This document shows, in pieces, positions 26,063 to 34,760 of a stretch of 64,000 nt of DNA. The stretch lies in assembly GCF_005250615.1 (NCBI RefSeq), contig NZ_SULM01000005.1, positions 310,001 to 374,000 on the forward strand. The letters are read 5' to 3'. Positions within the stretch are counted from its first letter, which is position 1. Each line of letters opens with the position of its first letter. Source of the stretch: Pseudomonas rhizoryzae (GTDB lineage: Bacteria; Pseudomonadota; Gammaproteobacteria; Pseudomonadales; Pseudomonadaceae). The notes under the pieces are model-generated. The model saw nothing but the letters and a program-made list of their open reading frames with translations, was not told where the DNA came from and did not search any database. The position numbers were made by a program, and so were the translations under genes.

Positions 26063-26502
26063 ACGGCATTCCTCGCTGCGGCTTCCTCGACGATGCGATC
26101 AAACTCGGCCACGGTCAGCCGGACCATGCCGTTCGGCGCCATTTGGCTGTGCCCGTACTCGAGCGGGATCGCATAGATCAGGGTATTGACGATGTAGGCG
26201 ATTTGGCCCGGCTCGAGCGCGTTCGCCGCGGCAATCAGCTTGGCTATCGTCGCGTCGCCTTCCTTGTCCGTGGCGATCAGGCTGCTGTTCGCTGGGGCGC
26301 CGATGGTGAACTGCCAATTCGCCTTAAACCGGCCGGTGTCCACCGGGCTTAGGTTGATCAGCGATTCGCCGATCTGGATGACAATGTCCTGGATGGTCTG
26401 CTCGATGGCGGCCATCGCGAGCTCTCGGAAATCCTCCAGCTGGGCCTCGAAATCTCCGGACTTATCGCCATAGCGCGCCGTCATGTGGTGCTGCCTGCCC
26501 AT
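26059..26502 (-). CDS. HK97 gp10-like minor tail/neck protein
   Basis: The 147-residue protein contains the SPVDTGRFKANW motif of the HK97 gp10/lambda gpZ-like family, which sits at the head-tail interface. The later block IYAIPLEYGHSQMAPNGMVR is also typical. It begins 3 bp after the preceding stop. GGAGG about 9 bp upstream favours the ATG at 26502, although one at 26484 is possible. Confidence 0.82.
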   Translation of the reverse strand: MGRQHHMTARYGDKSGDFEAQLEDFRELAMAAIEQTIQDIVIQIGESLINLSPVDTGRFKANWQFTIGAPANSSLIATDKEGDATIAKLIAAANALEPGQIAYIVNTLIYAIPLEYGHSQMAPNGMVRLTVAEFDRIVEEAAARNAV

Positions 26503-26505
26503 GGC

Positions 26506-26895
26506 CTACGCCCTCCCCTGGACCTCGTAACCGCAGTCGACGCCGGCGAAGTTCCAGGCCTCCACGTTGATCACGCGGTAGAGCGTCCCGTCGAAGCGGA
26601 CGGTGTCGCCAGTGACAGGCTTCGGGAGATCACCGCCGGCCAGCTGCACGGGCGATACCAGCAGCTTCACGTCGCCCTGCTGGATCGCCGTGCCGTCGAT
26701 CTCGTCCTGGGTGTAGCTGTAGCGCAGCCCCGATCCGTCGTAGGACGTGGAGCCTGTAACAGAGCCGCCGGCGACGGGGTCGTAGGCACCGCGAGTGGCC
26801 TGGTTGAGCACCAGCGCCATGCCCTTCCCTTCCGGACGCGGTGCAAGCATCCGGATGGCCATCGCCCTGCCGCGATCATGGATATCCCCGGTCAT
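26506..26895 (-). CDS. Head-tail joining protein, hypothetical
   Basis: The 129-residue protein lies in the connector cluster. It starts MTGDIHDRGRAMAIRML and has a beta-rich C terminus (VTGDTVRFDGTLYRVINVEAWNF in overlapping short blocks). I do not recognise a named family, but size, position and fold type fit a neck or stopper protein. AGGTG is correctly spaced for the ATG at 26895, which overlaps the upstream stop (ATGA). Confidence 0.65.
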   Translation of the reverse strand: MTGDIHDRGRAMAIRMLAPRPEGKGMALVLNQATRGAYDPVAGGSVTGSTSYDGSGLRYSYTQDEIDGTAIQQGDVKLLVSPVQLAGGDLPKPVTGDTVRFDGTLYRVINVEAWNFAGVDCGYEVQGRA

Positions 26896-27152
26896 GTCCA
26901 CTCACCTTTCGTGATGAACTTGTCCGCGTGGTGCACGCCGATGCGGACTTTTCCGCGCAGCGTCTTCGTGACCAATTCGTCACCCTCGACCCGAAGGCGC
27001 CCTGCCTCATCTCTGGCGTAGATGACCACCAGCCCCTCTTCTTCATCAGCGGTGACGGCGTCCCGTTGCTTTTCGTCGTCGAGATAGACGTCGACACGAC
27101 CGACCAGGCCAGGGCTATAGCCAGGGTCTTGCGGATCTGCTGACACGCGCAT
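26892..27152 (-). CDS. Small hypothetical structural-cluster protein
   Basis: The 86-residue protein starts MRVSADPQDPGYSPG at the ATG 27152, with GGAGG 5 bp upstream. The frame is open to 27188 but the internal ATG is clearly better. It is beta-rich and charged (VDVYLDDEKQRDAVTADEEEG). Its place between the head morphogenesis and joining genes suggests a minor connector component. No family is recognised. Confidence 0.65.
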   Translation of the reverse strand: MRVSADPQDPGYSPGLVGRVDVYLDDEKQRDAVTADEEEGLVVIYARDEAGRLRVEGDELVTKTLRGKVRIGVHHADKFITKGEWT

Positions 27153-27154
27153 TG

Positions 27155-28141
27155 CTACCTCCAGGTCACTCGATAGGAGACCGTGCACCGGCAGTTCGCC
27201 AGGTCGGCCCAGGAAGCGCCCAGCGTCTTGTCGCCGGGATAGTTCAGCCGCGCGCCGGTGGGCGACTGGAACGGCTGGTTGAAGCCCACCCGGATACCGC
27301 CCAGGGTGACGTGGGCATGGCGGACGCGCAGATCACCCTTGTTGCGCCAGATCTTCTCCACGCTCAGCGGGCGCACGGGGCCTTCCAGCAGCTGGGCGTG
27401 GAGGCGGTTGAAACCGGCGTTCAGAGCCTCGTGAGCCTGGGCCTTGGCCACCAGCAGCGCGTGGGCCTTTACCTTCCGGTCGGCGTAGGCCGTGGCGATC
27501 TTCTGGACGTCTGGGGCGGCCACCGGCTTCTGCAGCTGGATGGCGCGCTCGACGATGCCGTCCAGGCGCTTGTCCCGGTCGGCCCTGGCCAGGTACTGGC
27601 GCATGCGCTCGGCTACGCCGCTGCTGAGCTGGTCGCGGGTGCTAGCGATGGCCTGGGCCTCGGGTGCCGACAGGCCGAGCACACCGCCCTCTCGGAGCCC
27701 GGTGCGGGAGTTCAGCCGCCCCACTACGTCCAGGGCGATATGGCGCGGCGTGCGGCTGGCGGCGCGGCCTGCTGCGGTGGTCACCCGGATGGCCTCGGCC
27801 TGCTCGCGGGCAATGGTGGCGGTCAGATCGGCGGCGTTCTGGGTCAGCCACTGCTGGGCGGCCGGCGCGTGCTGGTCGAACTGGACCCGACGCCCACCTG
27901 GCATCTTGATCACCACCAGGGTGCCGCCCTTGATGTAGGTGGTCCGGATCGCCTCCAGCAGCGCGGCGAAGACACCCAGCGCCAGGGCGGCCACCAGGCC
28001 CTGGTCGTCCTGCTGCGCGATCAGGCGCTCGACCTCGACAATGGTCGCCGCGTCCACCGTGGCCCGGATCTGGTCCAGATAGGCGCGCTGCAGGGCCGGC
28101 GTCATGCCGTCCATCGCGGCCAGGATCTCGGCCTCGTTCAC
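27155..28141 (-). CDS. Phage head morphogenesis protein (Mu gpF/SPP1 gp7-like)
   Basis: The 328-residue protein ends with the block SPTGARLNYPGD, then LGASWADLANCRCTVSYR, the C-terminal signature of phage head morphogenesis proteins. The N-terminal two thirds are helical. It begins at a GTG that overlaps the previous stop (GTGA). An open frame extending to 28450 is only a continuation without family-like sequence. Such minor head proteins are carried in the capsid in a few copies and may be ejected with the DNA. Confidence 0.78.
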   Translation of the reverse strand: MNEAEILAAMDGMTPALQRAYLDQIRATVDAATIVEVERLIAQQDDQGLVAALALGVFAALLEAIRTTYIKGGTLVVIKMPGGRRVQFDQHAPAAQQWLTQNAADLTATIAREQAEAIRVTTAAGRAASRTPRHIALDVVGRLNSRTGLREGGVLGLSAPEAQAIASTRDQLSSGVAERMRQYLARADRDKRLDGIVERAIQLQKPVAAPDVQKIATAYADRKVKAHALLVAKAQAHEALNAGFNRLHAQLLEGPVRPLSVEKIWRNKGDLRVRHAHVTLGGIRVGFNQPFQSPTGARLNYPGDKTLGASWADLANCRCTVSYRVTWR

Positions 28142-28662
28142 AACACCACCATGGCGGGCAGCTCGTAGCGGGCGACCAGCACCGGGGCGATGATTTCGTC
28201 GATCAGGGTGATGACCGGCCGGGTGGGCGCCGCACCTGGCGCGCTGGCATCCGGTACCGCGAACGTGGTCTCCAACGGCCCGAGCTTCTCGCTCTTGACC
28301 AGGCTGGTGGCCACGAAGTCGGGGCTCAGGCTGCCCGGGGTAACCAGCTCGCGCAGCGCAGCCTCGTAGGTGGCCTGTTCGACCTCGGCGGGGACCTCGG
28401 TGGCACTGATGGCCGCACCGGTGTAGTCCTGGGCGTCGGTGCGGGGCCATTCCCGGGCCTGGGTCCGACCTAGGGTCTTCTCGCCGGGGAACAGAGATGC
28501 CCAGCGGCCCGACGGGTAGCGCTTCCGGTATCGGCCGTCGATGTAGACGGACGCCCGCAGCAGCGCGGCCAGCTTGTGATCGTTGTCACCCGCCCAGCCG
28601 GTGTTGGCGCGGGCGGCGTGGTAGGCGTCGGCGCCCAGCAGGGAGCCGTAGAAGTCTGCCAT
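28138..28662 (-). CDS. Head-tail connector protein (DnaT_2-like fold family)
   Basis: The 174-residue protein matches a phage family sometimes labelled DnaT-like. It starts MADFYGSLLGADAYHAARANT and has the blocks LLRASVYIDGRYR, GRTQAREWPRTDAQD and EVPAEVEQATYEAALREL. In phage genomes it stands next to the capsid gene and is more probably an adaptor between portal and tail than a replication protein. Its end overlaps the start of the head morphogenesis gene. Confidence 0.72.
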   Translation of the reverse strand: MADFYGSLLGADAYHAARANTGWAGDNDHKLAALLRASVYIDGRYRKRYPSGRWASLFPGEKTLGRTQAREWPRTDAQDYTGAAISATEVPAEVEQATYEAALRELVTPGSLSPDFVATSLVKSEKLGPLETTFAVPDASAPGAAPTRPVITLIDEIIAPVLVARYELPAMVVL

Positions 28663-28704
28663 GGCGTCGATCTCGAATAGGTGGGCGGCGAACCGCCCTG
28701 GGTG

Positions 28705-29109
28705 TTACTGCGGCTGGTCGGCAAGCAGCTTCTTCAGGTCATCCAGCGAGGCCTTCTCGTCGAACGCGACGTTCTTGGCCTTCAGCGCGTCGATAATCGC
28801 AGCGCGCTCCTGGGCTTCCTCGGCGTCGGCCAGCTGCTTGCGCAGCTTTTCCACACCAGTGTTCGGGTGGGGGTTCACGCCGAACGCCTTGAGCTTGGTC
28901 AGCAGGTCCTGCTTTTCGAGGTCCTCGGTCGAAGTGCCATCGCCTTGGCCGCCATCGACGGTCAGGACACCGATACGGACGTAGTGGGCCAGGTTCACCC
29001 GGTCCTTGATCTCGTCCCAGTTCTCGACGTCCAGGTTCTGCTTGGGACCGATGACGCCGCCGTCCGGCAGGCCGATGGGGGTGGTGCTGGTGTTGGTGAT
29101 CACAGGCAT
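28705..29109 (-). CDS. Hypothetical protein with HeH/SAP-like helical repeats
   Basis: The 134-residue protein has a beta-rich N-terminal half (MPVITNTSTTPIGLPDGG). Two short helix-extended loop-helix motifs follow in the C-terminal half: LLTKLKAFGVNPHPNTGVEKLRK and IDALKAKNVAFDEKASLDDLKK, in shorter blocks. HeH modules of this kind bind nucleic acid in other contexts. Here the gene lies just behind the major capsid gene, so a capsid-associated role is likely. GAGGAG precedes the ATG at 29109. Confidence 0.68.
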   Translation of the reverse strand: MPVITNTSTTPIGLPDGGVIGPKQNLDVENWDEIKDRVNLAHYVRIGVLTVDGGQGDGTSTEDLEKQDLLTKLKAFGVNPHPNTGVEKLRKQLADAEEAQERAAIIDALKAKNVAFDEKASLDDLKKLLADQPQ

Positions 29110-29119
29110 GGTCGTCTCC

Positions 29120-30049
29120 TCAGATGCCGTCGATGTAACGCATTTGGGTGGGTTGGCGAACGTCGACACCGCCCAGGCGGAAGATGCCGGGCACTTCGAA
29201 GCGCAGCGGACCGGCCTGGTACACCGGCAGGAAGCGGTGCGGCATCGGCATGTGGAGCTTCAGCACCGAGGGGTCGCGGCGGTAGGTCACCATCCGGGCG
29301 GTGCCGCCGGCTCCAGCGGAGTTCAGGCCGCGCAGAGCGCGGATGGTCAGCGGTCGGCCGGTGCTGGCGGTGTAGACGTTGTTCTGCAGCAGCCAGTTGA
29401 GGATGGTCTGGGTCGACAGCTCCGTTACCATGCGGGTGCTGATCGCGCTCCAGCGATCGTAGGGCAGCAACAGAGTGTCGGCGATGACGGTGAATAGCGT
29501 GCCCTGGGCCTGACCAACCAATGCGTTGTTCACGTCCTGGAGGATCTTGTCCGAGGTAGTGTTCAGCCAGTTACCGTTGGTAGCCGTACCGGCAACGACG
29601 TTCGGAGCGTTGGTTACCCCGTAGAAGCCCTTTTCGACATCGCCGTATAGAGCGACACGGTCAACCATTTCCTCGTTCGCGCGTCGGGCGGCTTTGGCGT
29701 CCTCGGCGTCGAGGTTGTAGCCCACCATCTGTGCCTGGCTGATCTCCTCGAGACCGTAGCCGTAACCAATAGCCGCCGTATGGACTTGAGTCTCGAATTT
29801 CGAGAGCTCGGTTCCGGCGCGCGGGATATCGTCTGCGTTGCCATTGATCCAACCGGCCTTACCGTACTTGTCCGAAGAGAAGTAGGTGACCGTTTTTGCC
29901 CAAGGCGCGGCTGAGGTATCCACCGGCACCAGGCCAGGATATTGGATGTCGGGATAGACGATCTCGTTGACCTGGCGCTCAATGTGCGCGGTCTGCGAGA
30001 TCACGAACGCCAGGGCGGCCTGGGCGTCCAGTAGCTGAGTAGGGCGCAT
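29120..30049 (-). CDS. Major capsid protein (DUF2184 family)
   Basis: The 309-residue protein is a DUF2184 member, an HK97-fold major capsid protein family. Recognisable blocks are VPVDTSAAPWAKTVTY, NADDIPRAG, AAIGYGYGLEEISQA, AARRANEEMVDRVALYGD, FYGVTNAPNV and LPYDRWS. It sits between the cement protein and joining genes as expected and has no N-terminal delta domain. The scaffold is supplied by the separate gene at 30499. Confidence 0.9.
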   Translation of the reverse strand: MRPTQLLDAQAALAFVISQTAHIERQVNEIVYPDIQYPGLVPVDTSAAPWAKTVTYFSSDKYGKAGWINGNADDIPRAGTELSKFETQVHTAAIGYGYGLEEISQAQMVGYNLDAEDAKAARRANEEMVDRVALYGDVEKGFYGVTNAPNVVAGTATNGNWLNTTSDKILQDVNNALVGQAQGTLFTVIADTLLLPYDRWSAISTRMVTELSTQTILNWLLQNNVYTASTGRPLTIRALRGLNSAGAGGTARMVTYRRDPSVLKLHMPMPHRFLPVYQAGPLRFEVPGIFRLGGVDVRQPTQMRYIDGI

Positions 30050-30058
30050 GTTCGTTCC

Positions 30059-30499
30059 TTACTTGATGAAGATGTTGGCGACGGCGCCGGCCGCGCCGCT
30101 GGTGTCCCAGCGTGCGTTCGGAACAGTGATGCCACCGGTGTTGCTGAACGTGCCGGTGGTGGTGACGGTGACCGGATCACCTGCCGCCACCGCAACGGCG
30201 GCGGTGACGCTGATCGGGCCAGTGAGCAGGATCCGCGCGGATTCGTACTGGACGTAGCCGTTGGGGCCACTGGCCGAGCGGTCCAGGACGGTGACGCCCA
30301 CGAACTTGGCCGCGGTGTCACCACTGGCGAAGGCGCGAACGGCCTTGTCGGCAGTGCCCTGGAACACCGGCACGCCAAACGCAAGGCCGGCAGCGTCCTG
30401 GACGGTGCGGGACACCAGGTCGGCGTGAGTCATGTCCGGGATGTGGCCCGGTACGCTGGCGCGGATGTTCTCGGAATAGCTGGTCTGAATGGCGGGCAT
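30059..30499 (-). CDS. Capsid structural cement (decoration) protein
   Basis: The 146-residue protein begins MPAIQTSYSENIRASVPGHI, the start typical of the Gp24-like phage structural cement family. It continues with the Gly-rich beta segments FGVPVFQGTADKAV and YVQYESARILLTGPIS. Such proteins bind the outside of the mature capsid and stabilise it against internal DNA pressure. The ATG overlaps the TAA of the scaffold gene (TAATG). Confidence 0.82.
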   Translation of the reverse strand: MPAIQTSYSENIRASVPGHIPDMTHADLVSRTVQDAAGLAFGVPVFQGTADKAVRAFASGDTAAKFVGVTVLDRSASGPNGYVQYESARILLTGPISVTAAVAVAAGDPVTVTTTGTFSNTGGITVPNARWDTSGAAGAVANIFIK

Positions 30500-31038
30500 T
30501 ACTTGGCACCTCCTTTCCAGGCATCAGCCAGGCGGGTCTCGTAGGCTGCCTGGCCGTTGTCGTTGGGATTCTTGATCTGGCCGTCCTGCGTCTTCAGGTG
30601 CTGACGCACCGGATCGCTGGAGTCCTCGACCAGGATGTCGAAGCGGGCGGTGATGTAGTCGGCGCTCTTGCCGGCCACAGCGGCGTCGCCCAGTTTGGCC
30701 ACCACGACAGCCTTGCGGATCTCGTCGTCGCTCTTGCCGCTGTAGTCGGCGTCGGCGATGGACCTGGCCTTGCCGATCAGGTCGCCGCGCGCCTGGACGC
30801 GAGCATCGATCTGGGCGTCGGTGAGCAGTTGCCCCTTCAGCTTCTCGATCTCGTTGTCCTTGCCCGCCAACTCGCGGTCCTTGCCGGCGATGGCCGCGTT
30901 ATGGGCGTCGGTCAGCGTCTTCACGTTGGCGCCCGCATCGGCCAGCTGCTTGGTCAGCTTTTCGATGGCCTGGGCGCCTTGGTCGGTGGTCAGCACGGAC
31001 AGGCCATCGACCAAGACCGTGCGCAGAGAATCAGCCAT
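30499..31038 (-). CDS. Nested scaffolding protein (internal in-frame start)
   Basis: Inside the DUF2213 gene an ATG at 31038 is preceded by GGAGG at exactly 7 bp, a stronger ribosome-binding site than that of the full-length gene. It would start a 179-residue protein (MADSLRTVLVDGLSV) made of the helical, coiled-coil C-terminal half. This is the same arrangement as lambda C/Nu3, where the scaffold is the C-terminal part of the protease gene. Confidence 0.72.
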   Translation of the reverse strand: MADSLRTVLVDGLSVLTTDQGAQAIEKLTKQLADAGANVKTLTDAHNAAIAGKDRELAGKDNEIEKLKGQLLTDAQIDARVQARGDLIGKARSIADADYSGKSDDEIRKAVVVAKLGDAAVAGKSADYITARFDILVEDSSDPVRQHLKTQDGQIKNPNDNGQAAYETRLADAWKGGAK

Positions 31039-31614
31039 GGGATGGCCTCCGTTGTGAGTGGGGTGCGCAGGGGTATTCGTACCGGGGCTGCGCTGGTCCC
31101 CGATCCGTAGTTGCTCGCCACCTCGCGCCCGATCCACGAGCGCCAGGTGATTCATCCGCATGCTTTCCACGCGGGCATCGTAGGGTTCGCCCTCGGGGGT
31201 GAATCCGTCCTCGAAGACGACGATGGCCTCTAGGCCCATGGAGAGCTCGCGGCGCCCGTTCTCGACGTCCTGGATCGCCGCGGCGTCCATGACAACCATC
31301 GGGACACGGACGAATTCGCCATCGCGCAGCACCTCGGCGCCGGTCTGGCCCACGGCGAGTTGCTTCCAGTTGGTGGCATTCACGTCGCCGTGGTGGCCGT
31401 TAGTCATCGGGCGGTAGGCGTAGGAGCGCATCGCGTCCTCGGCGAACACGGCCTCGGGCGGGCGGTACAGCCGGACAACGGGCATCTCAGGCTTGCCCAC
31501 CTCGGTGCCGAGGTAGTCCTGGATGCCAGTGCGCGCTACCCGGGCCTCGGCCACGAGGTAGCCGTCAGTGGTTCGGCGGACAGCCGAAACCGACACGGAG
31601 TCGTGCAGGAGCAT
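30499..31614 (-). CDS. DUF2213 prohead protease-like/scaffold fusion protein
   Basis: The 371-residue protein has an N-terminal DUF2213 domain (about 1-185) with the blocks DGYLVAEARVARTG, MTNGHHGDVNATNW, RRELSMGLEA and RMNHLALVDRARGG. The NHLALVDRARGG block is what prohead proteases of this type carry near their catalytic residues. The C-terminal half is a helical scaffold with a coiled coil (about 240-285). AAGGA lies 7 bp before the ATG at 31614. An internal start at 31038 should produce the scaffold part alone. Confidence 0.82.
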   Translation of the reverse strand: MLLHDSVSVSAVRRTTDGYLVAEARVARTGIQDYLGTEVGKPEMPVVRLYRPPEAVFAEDAMRSYAYRPMTNGHHGDVNATNWKQLAVGQTGAEVLRDGEFVRVPMVVMDAAAIQDVENGRRELSMGLEAIVVFEDGFTPEGEPYDARVESMRMNHLALVDRARGGEQLRIGDQRSPGTNTPAHPTHNGGHPMADSLRTVLVDGLSVLTTDQGAQAIEKLTKQLADAGANVKTLTDAHNAAIAGKDRELAGKDNEIEKLKGQLLTDAQIDARVQARGDLIGKARSIADADYSGKSDDEIRKAVVVAKLGDAAVAGKSADYITARFDILVEDSSDPVRQHLKTQDGQIKNPNDNGQAAYETRLADAWKGGAK

Positions 31615-31642
31615 GGTTTGGTCCTTGGCGCTGGGCGCCTCT

Positions 31643-32998
31643 TCAGGGGGTGATTTCGGGCTCGGTATCGCCCTGGCCGCCTGGGTCCGGATCGCCCTCG
31701 CCGCCCTCCTCGTCTGGCAGCGCTGCGCCGTACTCCTCCATGGCCGCCTCCAGACCGGGCAGGACGCTGTTCTCCACCAGGGCATTCTCAGCGGCTCGCG
31801 ACAGCGCAGCGTCCGGGAACAGCGCGGCGTCCCTGATTACCTTGATGGTGTCCGCCACGGTCTTGCCGATGGTGGCGCGCTCCGGCGCCGTGGGCTGCCA
31901 GAGGCTGTTCCAGATGTAGTGGATCTCGGCGGGGCGGCTGCCCAGCGCGGAGCGGATCAGGCACTCGTCGAGCACGGCCATGGCGGGGCCGGCGTCCAGC
32001 TCCTGGCCGGCCTGGATACGGTCGTAGTAGTTGCGGAGGTCGTTGTCCCCGGTGGCGTTCATGCCGGCGGGCGACTGGCCGAGCAAGCGCGTGGCAGGGA
32101 TGTCTGCGGCGCCGGCCACGGCCTGGAGGAAGCGGTCCATGATGTCGGGGAGCGTGCCGAAGTTCGCCGTCTTGGACTGGTAGTCCTCCATGGAATCCAG
32201 CATCAGGGCGCCATTGATGCCCTTCGCCATGGCCGCCAGCCGGAGGCGCTCGAGCAGCTGCTGCTCGTACCGCGGGTCCTGAAGGCTCTGCATCAGGTCC
32301 GGGATCTTGATGATGTCGACCTTGGACTCGAACACCAGGCTTGCGACGTTGGCCATCGTGCCATCGCTCTGCTTGATCGCCTCCATGATGGCGGTGAGCA
32401 CCGAGTCGCTCCAGCCGAAGGCCTCGCCCTGCACCATCTCGGGATCGGCATGCTCGGCACCCTGGAACACTACCAGCCGCGAGGGGTGGATAACGACATC
32501 CGAGCCAGCCAGCCGGTAGGCCTCGGGTTTGCCGAACAGCGGGGACATGACGTCCCGTTCTATCTCGGTGGCCTGCAGCTGGCGCCGGCTCATGACCGTC
32601 AGGTAACGCACGCCGCCCTTGCCGATGCGGTCCGGCCGCAGCTCGGTCGACGTGTCCCGGTCGCCGGTACCGATGAACACCGCGGCTCCACCGAACAGGC
32701 GACCCCGGATCATGGCGGTACGGATGCGCGCCACCAGGGCCAGGCGCTTCTCCTCGGCCTCGATGGCCTGGATCTGCTCCTTCGAGGCTTGCCACCCGCG
32801 CCAACGCCGGCAGGCGTCGAGCGCGGGGATGTCGACGATCTTCCTGGGCAGCCAGCTGCCGCGGTAGGCGGCGAGCAGCTGCTCGTCCGTCATGATCGGG
32901 AGTGCGTAGCCGGAGTGCGCAGCCTTGTCCCGCTCGGTGCCGAGGTTGGCCACGAGATTGACCAGCTTGTCGGTGAGGAACTGTTTGACACCCATCAT
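31643..32998 (-). CDS. Portal protein (DUF1073 family)
   Basis: The 451-residue protein lies between the terminase and protease/scaffold genes and matches DUF1073 portal proteins. Recognisable blocks are RKIVDIPALDACRRWR, FGGAAVFIGTG, LIRSALG-type helices, FGWSDSVL, PATRLLGQSPAGMNATG and a Pro/Asp/Gly-rich tail. It forms the ring through which DNA enters. The start overlaps the terminase stop. Some databases label part of this family after anti-CBASS Acb1, but position here argues for a portal. Confidence 0.87.
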   Translation of the reverse strand: MMGVKQFLTDKLVNLVANLGTERDKAAHSGYALPIMTDEQLLAAYRGSWLPRKIVDIPALDACRRWRGWQASKEQIQAIEAEEKRLALVARIRTAMIRGRLFGGAAVFIGTGDRDTSTELRPDRIGKGGVRYLTVMSRRQLQATEIERDVMSPLFGKPEAYRLAGSDVVIHPSRLVVFQGAEHADPEMVQGEAFGWSDSVLTAIMEAIKQSDGTMANVASLVFESKVDIIKIPDLMQSLQDPRYEQQLLERLRLAAMAKGINGALMLDSMEDYQSKTANFGTLPDIMDRFLQAVAGAADIPATRLLGQSPAGMNATGDNDLRNYYDRIQAGQELDAGPAMAVLDECLIRSALGSRPAEIHYIWNSLWQPTAPERATIGKTVADTIKVIRDAALFPDAALSRAAENALVENSVLPGLEAAMEEYGAALPDEEGGEGDPDPGGQGDTEPEITP

Positions 32999-34281
32999 GC
33001 GACGCCTGCGAGGGAATACTTCGTGATCGGGTATTCCTTGTGAATGAAGTAGCCGCCGGCATCGGGCCGGTGGTCGTTGCCTTGCTTCTTGTCGGGCTCG
33101 CCGTTCTCGGCCCAGACCTGCTGTTCCAGGTCGTCGGCATAGGTCGGGCACCGGTCCGCGTTCACGCGATAGCGCCGCTCGCCCGCTGCGTTGCGGAACA
33201 TGGCGTTCATGGCGTTGATGCGGTCCTTGACCGGGGGGTTAGCGCCTGGCGCTACCACGATGAATCCGGCCTGCTTCAGCAGAGAGATGTCTGTCTCGCT
33301 GGCGCGCACCGACTTGCGCGAGTCACCGCTGGCGTCCGGGTAGATCCGGATCTGGCGGGTGTTGCGGTATTCGGTCCCGGTATAGAGCCAGTACCGCTCC
33401 TTGATCTTCTGGATCATGTCCGGCGTGTCGTAGCCGTTGATGATCTCGTCGACGGCGTGCGGCAGCCCCAGGCGCTTGACGTGGACGATGGCCGACATCT
33501 TGCCGACGTTGAAGTCCATCCCCACGAACAGCGGCTCCCCGGCCTGGATGGTCTCCTGGCTGCCGTTGAGCTTGCGGTCATAGGCGGTGTAGATCGTGCC
33601 CGAGGTCAGGTTCACGAACTGGCCATCGAGGTAGGCCATGATCAGCTGCTCGGGGTAGGACTCCATCAGCGAGGGGATGTAGTCGTCCGGCAGGTTGAGT
33701 TCGTTGTCGAAGGTGCTGGCCTGCACCAGGCCGTACATGCCGGCCATCGCCGGCTTCTCGCGCAGCTGCTTGACGAACTGCTGATAGACGAACTTGAAGC
33801 CCTCGGGGGTCGTGGTGACGTCCACCCCGTTTTTTAGCCCGTCCACCTTGTAGCGCATCCGCGCGATGATCTTGCGCCAGGCCTGCTGGGCCTTGGCCGC
33901 CGGCAATACGTCCAGCTCGTCCACCAGGGCATGGCCGACCTTGAAGCCGACGATGGTCTGGGGCTTCTCCATGGACCGGCAGATCGCGGTGCTGCGGTAC
34001 TGGCCGCCGCTGTAGAACTCCACCTCCTTGTCGCTCTCCTTCGTCCGGACCTTGAGGCCCCAGTCGAAGGCGACTTCCTCGATGGTCGGGAAAAAGATGT
34101 CCCGGATCTGCGGGTAGGTCGGGGCGAAGTAGCCAGAGTTGATCCGCGGCCACTCCCAGACGTGTTTGCACAGCGCGGCGCAGCCCACCCAGGTCTTCCC
34201 CGAACCGAACCCCGCCACGAACCCGCGAAATTTGTGGCGCAGCTGCAGGAACCGCGCCTGGGGCACGTTAAGCGTCGGCAT
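32995..34281 (-). CDS. Terminase large subunit
   Basis: The 428-residue protein is the packaging motor ATPase and nuclease. Walker A is GFGSGKTW at about residue 25. Walker B is GHALVDELDV at about 115. Motif III is VTTTPEGF. The RNase H-like nuclease domain starts with VGMDFNVGKMS and carries a further Asp in IYPDASGDS. I chose the ATG at 34281 because GAGGG lies 7 bp upstream. It overlaps the small subunit gene by 14 bp. Confidence 0.93.
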   Translation of the reverse strand: MPTLNVPQARFLQLRHKFRGFVAGFGSGKTWVGCAALCKHVWEWPRINSGYFAPTYPQIRDIFFPTIEEVAFDWGLKVRTKESDKEVEFYSGGQYRSTAICRSMEKPQTIVGFKVGHALVDELDVLPAAKAQQAWRKIIARMRYKVDGLKNGVDVTTTPEGFKFVYQQFVKQLREKPAMAGMYGLVQASTFDNELNLPDDYIPSLMESYPEQLIMAYLDGQFVNLTSGTIYTAYDRKLNGSQETIQAGEPLFVGMDFNVGKMSAIVHVKRLGLPHAVDEIINGYDTPDMIQKIKERYWLYTGTEYRNTRQIRIYPDASGDSRKSVRASETDISLLKQAGFIVVAPGANPPVKDRINAMNAMFRNAAGERRYRVNADRCPTYADDLEQQVWAENGEPDKKQGNDHRPDAGGYFIHKEYPITKYSLAGVA

Positions 34282-34729
34282 CGCGCACCCTCGCATCCAC
34301 CACCTCGACCTGCACGCGGGTCGGCGGCAGATCGTCGTGCGGCATCTCGGCCTTGGTCTGGCGGTTGACGTAGACGTCGCCCACCTCCTTGGCCGCCTGC
34401 TCCAGCAGTTGGGCGGTCAGCGCCAGATTCCGCATGCTCTCCGCCTTCTCGGCCATGCGGCCCAGGGTGCGGAGACGGTGCGCGCGGTTGGCGATCGGGA
34501 TGTCGGCGGTCTCCTCGCGGAACCGCTTCCGGGTGTCCTCGAACAGGACCCTCCAGCGCTTGGCCAGGTCCCGCCCGGCGTACTTCGTGGGGTCGTGGCT
34601 TTCGCACTGCTGGCGGCTGACCTCGATCCCGAATTCCTCTTTGACGGCTGCTGCCACCTGGGAGGGCGTGTCGAAACAGGCCAGGGCCTGAACGATGAAG
34701 GCTTTCACATCGTTGCTCAGGGTGGCCAT
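34268..34729 (-). CDS. Terminase small subunit (DUF2280)
   Basis: The 153-residue protein matches DUF2280, the small terminase subunit of many siphoviruses. It starts MATLSNDVKAFIVQALACFD. A helix-turn-helix follows (VAAAVKEEFGIEVSRQQCESHDP in short blocks), then a helical oligomerisation region with RIRTLGRMAEKAE-type sequence. It recognises phage DNA for packaging. GGAAG precedes the ATG. Confidence 0.87.
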   Translation of the reverse strand: MATLSNDVKAFIVQALACFDTPSQVAAAVKEEFGIEVSRQQCESHDPTKYAGRDLAKRWRVLFEDTRKRFREETADIPIANRAHRLRTLGRMAEKAESMRNLALTAQLLEQAAKEVGDVYVNRQTKAEMPHDDLPPTRVQVEVVDARVRDADA

Positions 34730-34760
34730 GGTTCTACTTCCGTCAAGGGTCTGTCAGAGG

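Noticed and set aside
31643-32998. Anti-CBASS (Acb1) function for the DUF1073 protein
   Set aside because: The gene has the length, position and motifs of a portal between terminase and scaffold. Nothing in the sequence shows a phosphodiesterase site.
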